Assembly: GCA_014874485.1 (NCBI GenBank)
Contig: JADBJK010000016.1
Coordinates: forward strand, 120,178-184,177
DNA length: 64,000 bases
From: Chloroflexota bacterium
Lineage (GTDB): Bacteria; Chloroflexota; Anaerolineae; DTLA01
Reading direction: 5' to 3'
Shown: positions 43,921 through 52,567 of the stretch, piece after piece
How positions within the stretch are numbered: the stretch's first letter is position 1
How the letters are laid out: the number at the start of each line of letters is the position of its first letter
Made by a program: the position numbers and the translations under genes
The notes under the pieces: model-generated
What the model was told of the DNA's origin: nothing
Database searches by the model: none
What the model saw: only the letters and a program-made list of their open reading frames with translations

Positions 43921-44424
43921 ATGAAAGACATGACCAAGGACAACCTGAAGGCTGCATTCGCGGGCGAGAGCCAGGCCCACATGAAGTACCTTGCCTTCGC
44001 CGACCAGGCGGAGAAAGAGGGCTTCGCTAATGTGGCCCGCCTGTTCCGGGCCATTGCCTACGCCGAGCAGGTGCACGCCACCAACCACTTGCGCACGGTC
44101 GGCGGCCTCGGCGCCACCAAGGACAACCTGGTGACGGCCATCGGCGGCGAGACCTTTGAGGTCAATGAGATGTACCCCGCCTACCTAGCCGTCGCCAGGG
44201 AGCAGGGCGAAAAGCCCGCCGAGCGGAGCATGCACTGGGCGCTGGAAGCCGAGAAGATTCACCAGGCGATGTACGGCGAAGCCAAGGTATCGGTGGACAA
44301 GGGCGTGGACATCCAGATCGGCGAGATTTGGATTTGCAGCGTGTGCGGCTACACGGTGGAAGGCGAACCGCCCGACAAGTGCCCCATCTGCGGTGCCCGC
44401 CGCGATCTATTCAAGAGTTTCTAG
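43921..44424 (+). CDS. Rubrerythrin with C-terminal rubredoxin domain
   Basis: 167 residues. The di-iron domain has FAGESQAHMKYLAFADQAEKEG (Glu16), AYAEQVHATNH (Glu49xxHis52), ETFEVNEMYP and EAEKIHQAMY (Glu111xxHis114). The rubredoxin-like domain has CSVC (139, 142) and CPIC (154, 157) binding one iron. It reduces hydrogen peroxide to water using electrons from rubredoxin, a known anaerobe defence. The rubredoxin gene lies 21 bp downstream. Confidence 0.94.
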   Translation: MKDMTKDNLKAAFAGESQAHMKYLAFADQAEKEGFANVARLFRAIAYAEQVHATNHLRTVGGLGATKDNLVTAIGGETFEVNEMYPAYLAVAREQGEKPAERSMHWALEAEKIHQAMYGEAKVSVDKGVDIQIGEIWICSVCGYTVEGEPPDKCPICGARRDLFKSF

Positions 44425-44445
44425 AACACAAAGGAGACGAACAAC

Positions 44446-44610
44446 ATGGACAAGTGGGAATGCATGGTCTGCGGTTACGTGTACGACCCGGCGGTGGGCG
44501 ACCCCGACTCGGACATCCCGCCCGGAACAGCCTTTGAGGACCTGCCCGACGACTGGGTGTGCCCCCAGTGCGGCGCGACCAAGGACATGTTTGAGAAGGT
44601 CGTGGAATAG
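44446..44610 (+). CDS. Rubredoxin
   Basis: 54 residues. Iron ligands Cys6, Cys9, Cys39 and Cys42 in [20 protein letters not shown] and [10 protein letters not shown], the standard one-iron rubredoxin. It carries single electrons, most likely to the rubrerythrin upstream and perhaps to the rubredoxin-less ferritin-like proteins. AAAGGAGA precedes the ATG. Last gene of the redox island. Confidence 0.95.
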   Translation: MDKWECMVCGYVYDPAVGDPDSDIPPGTAFEDLPDDWVCPQCGATKDMFEKVVE

Positions 44611-44727
44611 CCCTTCGCGGCAATTCGCCTGTAAGGGCAACGCACCCCTGTACGGGTGGCCTGCCGGTCGCCCGTACAGGGCAATGCTGTGCGCCCGAAT
44701 CAATACCCGTGAAGGCGGGCGTCCTGC

Positions 44728-46755
44728 CTAGCCCCACACCTGCTGCGGGGGGCGATGCGCCAGGCCCATGGCCGCGGCCACCCACTCGCGCACCGAGTGG
44801 AACACCGGCACGCCCTGCGCCTCTATCGCCCGCGACATCTTGGCGGTGAACGGCCCGCCCGTCGCCCCCACCAGAATCGGCTTCTTCCCCCTTCGGTTCA
44901 ACTCCCCCAACGCCTCGGCGATGTCCTCGCCCACGGGCGTATCCTGGAACACGAACCAGGGCATCACCACGTCCACATTCGGGTCATCCAGCAGCGCCCG
45001 GATGCCCACGGCGTAGTCCGACGTGGTGGCCGAGCCGGTAACGTCCACGGGGTTCTGCGCCAGGTAGAAGGGTGGGTAGGCCGCCCGCAGCGTCGCCACC
45101 GTCTCCGCGGCCAGGTCGGGCAGCGCCAGGCCGTACTCGGGCAGCAGGTCAATCCCCTGCACCATCGTCCCCGCGCCGTTGCTGATCATGGCGACACGGT
45201 TGCCGCTCGCCCGTGGCTGCATAGCCAGCGCCTTGCTCACCGCGAACAGTTCCTCGTAACTGTCCACGGCGACGATGCCCGCCTGCCGGAACGCGCCCCG
45301 CCAGACGGCATAGGTCCCGCCGAAGAAGCCCGTGTGCGAGATGGACGCGCGGGCCGACCGCAGGGTGCGCCCGGGCTTGAAGACGACAACGGGCTTCGCC
45401 TGTGCCACACGGCTGGCCGTCGCCAGGAACTTGCGCCCGCGCTTCAGCCCCTCAATGTAGCACGCCACGACCCGCGTGTGGGGGTCATCGGCCAGGTAGG
45501 CCAGCAAATCGGCCTCGTCCACGTCAATGCGGTTGCCGTAGGACACGAACTTGCTGACGCCGACGTTGTGCAAATCCTCCATCAGCGCCGCGCCCACCGT
45601 GCCCGATTGCGTCAGGATGGACACCGGCCCCAGCGGCGGTCGCACCATCCGCTCGTGCACCTGGAAGAACGTGTCCAGGCGGGTCTCGCCGTCAAAGACG
45701 CCGATGCAGTTGCACCCGACGATGCGCACGCCGCACTCGCGGGCCAGGCGGGCGATTTCCGCTTCCAGCGCCTCGCTGTCGCCGCCCAGTTCCTTGCCCC
45801 CGCCGGAGATGATGACCATGGCGTGGACGCCCTTCGCCGCGCACTCCCGCAGCAAATCGGGCACCATGCTCAACGCCACCGTAACCACGACCAGGTCCAC
45901 CGCCTCCGGAATGGCCGACAGGCTGGGGTACGCCTTCAGGCCCATGAGTTCGTCGCGGGTCGGGTTCACCGGGAAGACCTTGCCCCGGTAATCGTGCAGG
46001 GCCAGGCTATCCAGCACGGCATTGCCCACCTTGCCGGGCGTGGCCGACGCGCCGATGAGCGCCACCGACCTCGCCTTGAAGAACAGGTCCAGGTGAGTCG
46101 TGTCCGGCGGCTCGGCGGCCAGCGGCTGCGCGTCGGGGCGCAGGAGGATTTTGGCATCCAGCACGCGGTGCTCATCGCCCCACACGACGATGGGGTTGAA
46201 ATCCACCGATTCCAGGCGGTCGGCCAGGTCCATGCCCATGCGCGCGGCGTTCATCAGCAGGTCCACCAGCATTGCCCTGGAGACGGGCGGCTGGCCGCGG
46301 TAGCCGTCCAGGATGGCTTTGCCGCGGATTTCGCCGATCATCGCCTCAGCGTCGGCGCGGGTGATGGGCAGCACGCGAAAACTCACGTCCTGGAATATCT
46401 CGGTGAAGATGCCGCCAAGGCCGAACATAATCGTGGGGCCGAACTGGGCGTCGTTGTTCAGGCCGATGATGATCTCCACGCCGCCGCGCACCATCTCCTC
46501 CACGGCGACGCCGTCAATGCGGGCGGCGGGCGCTTTGGCGCGGACTGTGCTCACGATGCGGTCAAATGCAGCGCGCACCTCGGCCTCGGAGTCCAGGCCC
46601 AGGGCCACGCCGCCCACGTCGGTCTTGTGGACGATGTCGGGCGAGACGATTTTCATCACCACCGGGAAGCCGACGGCGGAAGCCTTCGCGGCGGCCTCGT
46701 CGGCGGTGGTCGCCAGTTCGCTGCGGGGCGCGAGAAAGCCGTAGTTGCGATACAC
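44728..46755 (-). CDS. Acetate/acyl--CoA ligase (ADP-forming), beta-alpha fusion
   Basis: 675 residues. The N-terminal ATP-grasp (beta) part has GFPVVMKIVSPDIVHKTDVGGV with the swinging-loop His, and IIIGLNNDAQFGPTIMFGLGGIFTEI. The alpha part starts at about 235 (VALIGASATPGKVGNAVLDSL, CoA-binding fold), then IISGGGKELGGDSEALEAE, CNCIGVFDGETRLDTFF and SISHTGFFGGTYA with the phospho-His. It makes ATP from acyl-CoA, releasing the acid. The order beta-alpha is a known permuted arrangement. The start is GTG 46755, with AAGGAGGGGGAG upstream; upstream in-frame residues resemble family N-termini, so the start is less certain. Confidence 0.87.
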   Translation of the reverse strand: MYRNYGFLAPRSELATTADEAAAKASAVGFPVVMKIVSPDIVHKTDVGGVALGLDSEAEVRAAFDRIVSTVRAKAPAARIDGVAVEEMVRGGVEIIIGLNNDAQFGPTIMFGLGGIFTEIFQDVSFRVLPITRADAEAMIGEIRGKAILDGYRGQPPVSRAMLVDLLMNAARMGMDLADRLESVDFNPIVVWGDEHRVLDAKILLRPDAQPLAAEPPDTTHLDLFFKARSVALIGASATPGKVGNAVLDSLALHDYRGKVFPVNPTRDELMGLKAYPSLSAIPEAVDLVVVTVALSMVPDLLRECAAKGVHAMVIISGGGKELGGDSEALEAEIARLARECGVRIVGCNCIGVFDGETRLDTFFQVHERMVRPPLGPVSILTQSGTVGAALMEDLHNVGVSKFVSYGNRIDVDEADLLAYLADDPHTRVVACYIEGLKRGRKFLATASRVAQAKPVVVFKPGRTLRSARASISHTGFFGGTYAVWRGAFRQAGIVAVDSYEELFAVSKALAMQPRASGNRVAMISNGAGTMVQGIDLLPEYGLALPDLAAETVATLRAAYPPFYLAQNPVDVTGSATTSDYAVGIRALLDDPNVDVVMPWFVFQDTPVGEDIAEALGELNRRGKKPILVGATGGPFTAKMSRAIEAQGVPVFHSVREWVAAAMGLAHRPPQQVWG

Positions 46756-46812
46756 GGACTCCCCCTCCTTGTCGGTGATGGCAAAGCATGTGGGCGCTAC
46801 GCCCCCGCGCAG

Positions 46813-46841
46813 ATTATAGCACGGCGGGAGCGGGCGTCCAA
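46813..46841 (-). promoter_or_regulatory. Promoter of the ADP-forming synthetase gene
   Basis: Minus strand: -35 TTGGAC (46841-46836), 17-bp spacer, -10 TATAAT (46818-46813), 57 bp before the GTG start. Confidence 0.65.
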
Positions 46842-46953
46842 GCGTGGCCGCTCTGAGATTCGCGCGATTCCAGGTGCGTCGCAACGGATGGCCGGTGGAA
46901 GTCATCGGCGTATGCACGTCGTTACCCCAACGAGAAAGGCGCCGAGTCGCCCC

Positions 46954-47216
46954 GGCGCATTTCAGTTTGGGGGCAAGCCTGCTGCAACGGGCACGTGGAG
47001 CAGGCCGTGAGCCGCTCCCCACCAACGAAATCCACTTTCGCCGCCCAACGTACAGCGAAGGGCTGCTTGACCTCACCTAACCCCTCCCACACCCTCCCCT
47101 TTCCTCTCCGCGGGCGGAGAGGAAAGGGGAGGGCCGGGGTAGGGATAGGTGAGGTAGATTCTGCGCGACCACCTAACGACATTCGGCCATTCTCGCCCCA
47201 AAATGAAAATGCGCCC
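46954..47216. mobile_element. MITE-like element, copy 1
   Basis: About 263 bp. Ends are inverted repeats: left ggcgcatttcagtttgggg, right the complement of gggcgcattttcattttgg. The centre (47071-47154) is a long palindrome with arms cctcaccta and cctcccctttcctctccgc. No transposase frame. The 8-bp gtcgcccc occurs immediately on both sides (46946-46953, 47217-47224), a candidate target duplication. Copy 2 lies at 47607-47871. Confidence 0.78.
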
Positions 47217-47232
47217 GTCGCCCCGGCGCGAT

Positions 47233-47260
47233 TTGCTCCGGCGACGCTTTGGCATATAAT
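47233..47260 (+). promoter_or_regulatory. Promoter of the DUF1858 gene
   Basis: -35 TTGCTC (47233-47238), 16-bp spacer, -10 TATAAT (47255-47260). It starts 16 bp after the end of MITE copy 1. Confidence 0.55.
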
Positions 47261-47311
47261 ACGGTGCAGGCTGGAGTGTGCTGGCCGGATTGCATTTCAA
47301 GGAGGAATGCC

Positions 47312-47521
47312 GTGACGCTCACCAAGGACATGCCAATCGGGCGGATCGTTCAGGAATACCCCCAGACCGTGCCGGTCTTTCTAAAGCACGGGCTGATGTG
47401 CTTCGGGTGCGCCGTGGCTCGGTTTGAGAACCTGGAGCAGGGCGCAATCGCACACGGGATTGACGTGGACGCTTTGCTGGTGGACCTAAACGAGGCGATC
47501 AAAGAGCCGAAGGAAGACTAA
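47312..47521 (+). CDS. DUF1858 domain protein
   Basis: 69 residues: TKDMPIGRIVQEYPQTVPVFLKHGLMCFGCAVA with Cys30 and Cys33, matching the DUF1858 domain that also occurs as the N-terminal part of iron-repair and hybrid-cluster-related proteins. The CxxC may bind metal or undergo disulfide exchange. The start is GTG 47312, preceded by AAGGAGGA. It stands alone between two MITE copies, with its own promoter and terminator. Confidence 0.83.
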   Translation: MTLTKDMPIGRIVQEYPQTVPVFLKHGLMCFGCAVARFENLEQGAIAHGIDVDALLVDLNEAIKEPKED

Positions 47522-47548
47522 TCCCGAACGACCTGATGCCGAGACAAT

Positions 47549-47583
47549 GGCCCTATCTCCGCGGAGGTAGGGCCTTTGTTGTT
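47549..47583 (+). terminator. Intrinsic terminator of the DUF1858 gene
   Basis: Stem ggccctatctcc/ggaggtagggcc followed by TTTGTTGTT. Confidence 0.8.
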
Positions 47584-47606
47584 GCCCAAGACCGATCGTC
47601 ATCCGG

Positions 47607-47871
47607 GGGTGCATTTCAGTTTGGGGGCAAGCCTGCTGCAATGGGCACGTGGAGCAGGCCGTGAGCCGCTCCCCACCAACGAAATCCACTTGCGCCGCCC
47701 GATGTACAGCGAAGGGGCTGCTTGACCTCACCTAACCCCTCCCACACCCTCCCCTTTCCTCTCCGCGGGCGGAGAGGAAAGGGGAGGGCCGGGGTGGGGA
47801 TAGGTGAGGTAGATTCTGCGCGACAACCTAACGACATTCGGTCGTTTTCGCCCCAAAATGGAAATGCACCC
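47607..47871. mobile_element. MITE-like element, copy 2
   Basis: About 265 bp, same orientation as copy 1 and nearly identical inside. Ends gggtgcatttcagtttgggg and complement of gggtgcatttccattttggg. No obvious target duplication. Confidence 0.78.
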
Positions 47872-47972
47872 GCCAGCCGGCCCCGTTTGACAGAAACAAG
47901 GCTCTCCTGTATACTTAGCGTCGCAAAATAATCTTACCGGCCCGATAGTTGACCGCAGAGAAAATTGCCTGT

Positions 47973-48141
47973 TGTCATTGCGAGCGAAGCGAAGCAATCT
48001 CACGCCTATCTGTAATGCTGAGCGAAGCGAAGCATCAGCGAAGCGAAACATCTCGGTTGATGAGATTCTTCGGCGCTTCGCGCGTCAGTAGGGACACTTC
48101 ATGAATTGTCCCTACGGGCGCTGCGCGCCCTCGCAATGATA
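47973..48141. repeat. Palindromic repeat element (tgtcattgcgag family), composite form
   Basis: Starts TGTCATTGCGAGCGAAGCG, contains a copy of the attcatgaat-type palindrome with one change (gacacttcatgaattgtc) and ends CTCGCAATGATA. Same modules as elements at 4943 and 57923, shuffled. Confidence 0.7.
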
Positions 48142-48197
48142 GACTATCTAGAATCCCTGTGGCAAAGCACAGATGCCCGAACGGTCGGCAGATTCCA

Positions 48198-48677
48198 ATG
48201 GTAGGAGCGTGCGATTTGCAGGACTCGGATGTCGCGCGGTTTGAGGAAATGGTCGCCCTGCTGGTGTGGCGGCAGCGCAGGCGCTTCGCGGAGACGCTGA
48301 GCGCGCTCGGTCTCACCATGCCCCAGTTCCTGACGCTGATGTTCATCCAGGCCCACGGCGGCAGCGTCTCCATCGGGACCCTGGCCGAGGCCACCGAGCA
48401 GTGTTCGGCCACCATGACCGGCATCGTGGACCGGCTGTGCGGCACGGGCCTGGTGGAGCGGCAGCGCGACCCCAGCGACCGCCGTTCGGTCATCGTGTCG
48501 CTCACCGCCGAAGGCGCGGCGCTCCTGGAACGCGCGCGGGCGCAACGCATAGAGCGCACCCGCCAGTTGCTCGCGCACTTCACCCCTGAGGAGCGGGCCG
48601 ACATCGTCCGCTACCTGGAACGCTACCTGGACGTGCTCGCCCGCGAGTCCGAAGAGCCTACCCACACCCTGTGGTAG
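48198..48677 (+). CDS. MarR-family transcriptional regulator
   Basis: 159 residues from the ATG chosen. Winged helix domain: LTMPQFLTLMFIQAHGGSVSIGTLAEATEQCSATMTGIVDRLCGTGLVERQRDPSDRRSVIVSLTAEG, with the DxRSxxVxLT wing typical of MarR. It probably dimerises and represses genes in response to a small ligand; target not visible. Start is uncertain: GTG 48159, ATG 48198 and TTG 48216 are possible, and TTG has the best-placed GGAG. It is an isolated gene between repeat blocks. Confidence 0.88.
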   Translation: MVGACDLQDSDVARFEEMVALLVWRQRRRFAETLSALGLTMPQFLTLMFIQAHGGSVSIGTLAEATEQCSATMTGIVDRLCGTGLVERQRDPSDRRSVIVSLTAEGAALLERARAQRIERTRQLLAHFTPEERADIVRYLERYLDVLARESEEPTHTLW

Positions 48678-48699
48678 GGCGTCGGAATCTCGCCAACCG

Positions 48700-48763
48700 A
48701 GAGGCTTCGCTCGCAATGACGTGAGAGGCACGTGCGACGCACCTCGGAGGTGCGTCGCACGTG
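48700..48763. repeat. Partial palindromic repeat element
   Basis: A half copy ending CTCGCAATGAC followed by a complete gtgcgacgcacct hairpin identical to that in elements A and B. Confidence 0.6.
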
Positions 48764-48812
48764 GGGATACTTCGCCCGCAAAGACAACGGGCAATCCTGT
48801 CCGTGGTCAACC

Positions 48813-49087
48813 ACTGCGCCCTTCGGGACGACAGAACCCCAAAACCCTCCGCGTCCTCGGCGTCTCTGCCGTGAAGCAACCGAAGGATGCCACGAGGGGT
48901 ATCGCGCTCCAAGCCTAACCTGCGCCCTTCGGGACGATAGAACCCCCAAAACCCTCCGCGTCCTCGGCGTCTCTGCCGTGAAGCAACCGAAGGATGCCAC
49001 GAGGGGTATCGCGCTCCAAGCCTAACCTGCGCCCTTCGGGACGACAGAACCCCAAAACCCTCCGCGTCCTCGGCGCCTCTGCGGTGA
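48813..49087. repeat. About 107-bp tandem repeat, two and a half copies
   Basis: The motif gcgcccttcgggacga recurs at 48816, 48922 and 49029. Each unit includes aaaaccctccgcgtcctcgg and ccgaaggatgccacgagggg. The third copy is truncated at the end of the ITPase gene. Non-coding; no spacer/repeat structure of a CRISPR. Confidence 0.8.
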
Positions 49088-49091
49088 ACCC

Positions 49092-49700
49092 CTACCCGCC
49101 GAGCGCCGCGCGCAACAGGGGAATCGCGGCCTGGGCTGCGCGGGCGCGGTGGGAGATGCGATTCTTCACCGCCGGCTCCAGTTCGGCCATCGTCTGCCCG
49201 CGCTCCGTAACGTAGAACACCGGATCGTACCCGAACCCGTGGCTTCCCCTGGGGCGCGTGGTGATCACCCCCTCGCACGTGCCCTCTACTGTGAACAGCA
49301 CGCCTTGGGGCGAGGCGACGGCAATGGCGCAGCGGAAGCGTGCCGTCCGCGCTTCCGGCGGAATCTCGCCCAGGCGGGACAGGAGCAATTCGTACCGCTC
49401 GCGGTCGGTTCGGCCGGCCCCCGAATACCGCGCAGAGCGCACGCCCGGGTCTCCGCCCAGCGCGTCCGCCTCCAGGCCGGAGTCGTCGGCCAGCGTCATC
49501 TCACCCGTCAGCCGCGCGAAGAACAGCGCCTTCAGCCGGGCATTCTCGGCGAAGCCCACATGCTCCTCTTCCGGCTCGGCCTGGATGCCGAGGTCGGCCA
49601 GGCTGATGAACGTCGCGGGCAACTCCGCGAGGAGTTCCGCGTACTCCCGCAACTTGCCGCGGTTGTGGGTTGCTACGACCAGCGTGCGCGTCGCGCCCAT
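49092..49700 (-). CDS. XTP/dITP diphosphatase (RdgB/HAM1 family)
   Basis: 202 residues. LVVATHNRGKLREYAELL (8-25), FAENARLKALFFARLTGEMTLADDSGLEADALGGDPGVRSARYSG, GTCEGVITTRPRGSHGFGYDPVFYV and KNRISHRARA are the family blocks. It hydrolyses non-canonical purine triphosphates (ITP, XTP) to monophosphates, keeping the nucleotide pool clean. The start at 49700 gives the usual N-terminus. It follows the TIGR04076 gene by 10 bp. Confidence 0.93.
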   Translation of the reverse strand: MGATRTLVVATHNRGKLREYAELLAELPATFISLADLGIQAEPEEEHVGFAENARLKALFFARLTGEMTLADDSGLEADALGGDPGVRSARYSGAGRTDRERYELLLSRLGEIPPEARTARFRCAIAVASPQGVLFTVEGTCEGVITTRPRGSHGFGYDPVFYVTERGQTMAELEPAVKNRISHRARAAQAAIPLLRAALGG

Positions 49701-49710
49701 GCTGCCCTGC

Positions 49711-49986
49711 CTAGCGCACCCGCCGGACTTCAAACACCACGGGGTTCTCGGCGTCGGGGCAGGCGTGGGTCGCCACGTCCTTGTCCTCCAGCCACGGGAA
49801 GTTCGCGCCGTACATCATCGCGAACGCCTTCGGGATGAGGGAATAGAGCGCGTGGAAGCAAATCGTGCCGTGGACGCCGGATTCGTCCATGACGACCTCA
49901 TCGCCCACCTTGTGGCCCATCGCGCAGTGCCCTTCTTGCCGGATCACCTTGCAGATGACCCTGTAGGCCCCGGATTCGTCTGCCAT
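49711..49986 (-). CDS. TIGR04076 family small protein
   Basis: 91 residues: VICKVIRQEGHCAMGHKVGDEVVMDESGVHGTICFHALYSLIPKAFAMMYG...CPDAENPVVFEVRRV. The GHCxxGHKVGD and CPDxxNPVxFEV blocks identify the TIGR04076 family, whose function is unknown; the conserved Cys and His suggest a metal or redox site. GGGAGGG precedes the ATG. It is flanked in the same direction by an MBL-fold hydrolase and the ITPase. Confidence 0.83.
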   Translation of the reverse strand: MADESGAYRVICKVIRQEGHCAMGHKVGDEVVMDESGVHGTICFHALYSLIPKAFAMMYGANFPWLEDKDVATHACPDAENPVVFEVRRVR

Positions 49987-50004
49987 TTGACCCCTCCCAG
50001 CACC

Positions 50005-50799
50005 TCACGCGCTGCCCGATTCCAGCGGCAGGCGCACGAAGAATGTGAACCGCCCGACGTTCGCCGCCCGCACGGGCCGCCCCGCGACTTGGGCCGCCTG
50101 GAAGTGCGATTCCTCCAGCCGCAGGGCCGCGCCCGCGAGTTCCTCCAGGGCAGAGCCGACCAGCGGCGATGGCCCGTGCCCGGGGAGCAGCAAATCCAAG
50201 TCCGGCGCCATCTCGGCCAGCAGCCGCAGCGTCGCCTGGTACTCGGCCAGGCTCACGCCTTCGCCGATGCCCTGGAGCGGGCGGTCGGTGATCGTGTCGC
50301 CGGCGAACAGCAGCCGACTGCCCTCATCCAGCAGGCAGATGCTCCCGGCCGTGTGCCCGGGCGTGGGCAACACCTCCAGCACCCGCCCGCCCAGGTCTAT
50401 CATCTCGCCGCCGGCCAGGCGGTGCGTCGGCTCCGGCACCTGCGGCGCGTAATGCTCAACGGCGAACCCCTCCGGAAACGGGACGGGGAAATCGTCCTGC
50501 GTCGCCATTTCGCGGAATCGGCGGGCCGCCTCCGCGACCTCCGCCAGCGATTCGCGCCGGTGCATGAACACCGTGTCAAAGTGCGCGTTGCCGCCGACGT
50601 GATCCAGATGTGCGTGCGTGTTGACCACGAGAATCGGCAGGTCGGTGAGGCCCCGCACGACTTCGCCGATGTCGCCGATGCCAAAGCCGGAATCCACCAG
50701 GACGGCCCAGGTCTCGCCTTGAACCAGGTAGGCGTGCACCATGCCGCCCTCGGTGATGCGGTGAACGCCGGGCGCGACGATTGCTGTCTCAAACCACAA
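50005..50799 (-). CDS. MBL-fold metallo-hydrolase
   Basis: 264 residues. Metallo-beta-lactamase fold with THAHLDHVGG (HxHxDH), TPGHTAGS, AGDTITD and LLPGHGPSP providing the di-metal ligands. LVDSGFGIGD precedes the first motif. The family hydrolyses thioesters, lactones and related bonds; substrate unknown. The start is TTG 50799 because GAGGAGGAG lies 7 bp upstream; an in-frame ATG further up lies within that site. Confidence 0.86.
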   Translation of the reverse strand: MWFETAIVAPGVHRITEGGMVHAYLVQGETWAVLVDSGFGIGDIGEVVRGLTDLPILVVNTHAHLDHVGGNAHFDTVFMHRRESLAEVAEAARRFREMATQDDFPVPFPEGFAVEHYAPQVPEPTHRLAGGEMIDLGGRVLEVLPTPGHTAGSICLLDEGSRLLFAGDTITDRPLQGIGEGVSLAEYQATLRLLAEMAPDLDLLLPGHGPSPLVGSALEELAGAALRLEESHFQAAQVAGRPVRAANVGRFTFFVRLPLESGSA

Positions 50800-50852
50800 G
50801 GCGACTCCTCCTCGCATGGGATGATCCGCGGCAGCCAGACCCCAGCGCCGAA

Positions 50853-52391
50853 TCAATAGAGCACGCGGAGCACGTAGGGCGCGTTCGGGTGCGCGTCGCT
50901 GTAGGGATAGATCAGGATGTAGTACTCCGTGGCGATGGGCGCGTTGAAGTAGATGTACTCGTCCACGCCGTTGCCGTACCGGTCCGACTTCGCCACGTAC
51001 TGATTACCGCCCGTCGCTCCCGCCAGGAACAGGTAGATGTCGTAGTCGCCGCTCGGCGGGACGTCCAGGGTGATGTCTATGGGTCCCGGCGCCGCCTTGA
51101 CCAGGTAGAACCAATCGTAGTCCGTCATGTCGGCCAGGAAGCCGACATACTTCTGACCCGAGACGACCGGCCCGTAGGCCTGCACCTGGAAGTTGTTCGG
51201 CTCATACTCGTCGGTGCGCGAGCAGGCAACGGCCGGAAGCCGCAGCCGCCCGACGGGTGCCGGCGTGGCCGTGCGCGTGGGCGTGGGCGACGGGCCAGGG
51301 GTTGGGGTGTCCGTCGGCGTGGGCGAAGGCCCCGGCGTGAACGTCGGCGTGGGCGTGGATGTATCGGTGGCCGTGGGCGTGGCCGTTGCCGTGGGCGTCG
51401 CGGATGGGGTCGGGGTTGCGGTAGGCGTGGGGCTTGGCGTGGGCGAAGGCCCCGGCGTGAATGTCGGCGTGCGCGTGGGCGTGGGCGAGGCCGTGGGCGT
51501 CAATGTAGGAGTGCGGGTGGCCGTGGCTGTCGCGGTGCCGGTCGCGGTAGGGGTGCGCGTCGCTGTCGGCGTCTGCGTGGGGCCTGCGGTGGCCGTGCGC
51601 GTCGCCGTGGGCGTGGCCGTCTTGGTGCCGGTCCCCGTGGCCGTCGCCGTGGGCGTGTTCGTCCGCGTGGCGGTCGGCGTCGCCGAGGGCGTGAGCGTCG
51701 CCGTCCCTGTGGCCGTGCGGGTAGGCGTGGGCGTGCCCGTTGGCGTGGCCGTGGCCGTGCGGGTGGCGGTGTTCGTGGCGGTGGGCGTCCGCGTGGGCGT
51801 GGCCGTCGGGGTGCGGGTGCGCGTGGCAGTGGGCGTGGACGTCGGCACCGTTCCCGAGATGACGATTTCGCCGTCGCGAATCTGGGCCGGGATGTACTCG
51901 CCGAAGTTGTTGAGCAACTGCACCCTGCTGAGGATGATGTCCGACCGGCCCGGCGCGATGGCCGAGAAGGTGATAAGGATCATGTCGTCGCTGCCGGTGA
52001 ACGCCGACCCCAGCAGCGCCTGCTCATACGTGATAACGCCCGTCGTGTTGTCGGCGATGTTGATCATCGGGCTGGACGGGTAGGAGGACCACAGCCAGAG
52101 CGGCCCGGGCTCCACCTGCACGCCCGGTTGGCTGGGGAGCGCGTCCACCACCTGCACCTTCGCGGGGTCAAACTGGATGGTAACCGCCGCGCCCTGCAGG
52201 TTGGTAACGTCCTCAACCCACACGCGGACGACGGTCGTTTGCCCGACGTCCACCGTCTGCGTGTCGGGGAGGATCATGATCATCGGCTGCTGGGCATCGG
52301 GGTCGGGCGAGACGGCAGCCTTCACAGCCGCGCCCAGAGCGAGAATGCACAGCAGCGTTGCCGCTCCAGCGATAGCCCAGCGCCTCGTCAA
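50853..52391 (-). CDS. Secreted cohesin protein with Thr/Pro linker and PPC domain
   Basis: 512 residues. Signal peptide (1-26), cohesin about 36-180 ([51 protein letters not shown]), a Thr/Pro/Ala linker of about 210 residues of short repeats, then [18 protein letters not shown] opening a bacterial pre-peptidase C-terminal (PPC) domain (about 405-512; [32 protein letters not shown]). A second locus for cohesin presentation, 25 kb from the main cluster and without a dockerin. The linker DNA is low-complexity (51240-51840). Confidence 0.83.
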   Translation of the reverse strand: MTRRWAIAGAATLLCILALGAAVKAAVSPDPDAQQPMIMILPDTQTVDVGQTTVVRVWVEDVTNLQGAAVTIQFDPAKVQVVDALPSQPGVQVEPGPLWLWSSYPSSPMINIADNTTGVITYEQALLGSAFTGSDDMILITFSAIAPGRSDIILSRVQLLNNFGEYIPAQIRDGEIVISGTVPTSTPTATRTRTPTATPTRTPTATNTATRTATATPTGTPTPTRTATGTATLTPSATPTATRTNTPTATATGTGTKTATPTATRTATAGPTQTPTATRTPTATGTATATATRTPTLTPTASPTPTRTPTFTPGPSPTPSPTPTATPTPSATPTATATPTATDTSTPTPTFTPGPSPTPTDTPTPGPSPTPTRTATPAPVGRLRLPAVACSRTDEYEPNNFQVQAYGPVVSGQKYVGFLADMTDYDWFYLVKAAPGPIDITLDVPPSGDYDIYLFLAGATGGNQYVAKSDRYGNGVDEYIYFNAPIATEYYILIYPYSDAHPNAPYVLRVLY

Positions 52392-52469
52392 TTCAACGCC
52401 TCCTTGCCCAATCTAACGCGGAAGCCCCGCGCGAGGTACTCATCTCCGCCCCACGGATCGTCGCCGGAT

Positions 52470-52540
52470 TGTCATTCTGAGGAGCGAAGCGACGAGGAAT
52501 CTCCGCAAGCAACGATTGCTTCGCTTCGCTCGGAATGGCA
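52470..52540. repeat. Diverged palindromic repeat element
   Basis: tgtcattctgagg ... ctcggaatggcaaca with inner gattgcttcgcttcgct; a diverged member of the tgtcattgcgag family between the cohesin and cupin genes. Confidence 0.55.
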
Positions 52541-52567
52541 ACAGACCATCCTCTCTGTGGCCAGGTG

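Noticed and set aside
46954..47216. Insertion sequence with transposase
   Set aside because: No open frame of useful length; only terminal repeats and a palindrome, so MITE-like.
48813..49087. CRISPR array
   Set aside because: The repeat unit is 107 bp without short repeats and unique spacers, and no cas genes are near.
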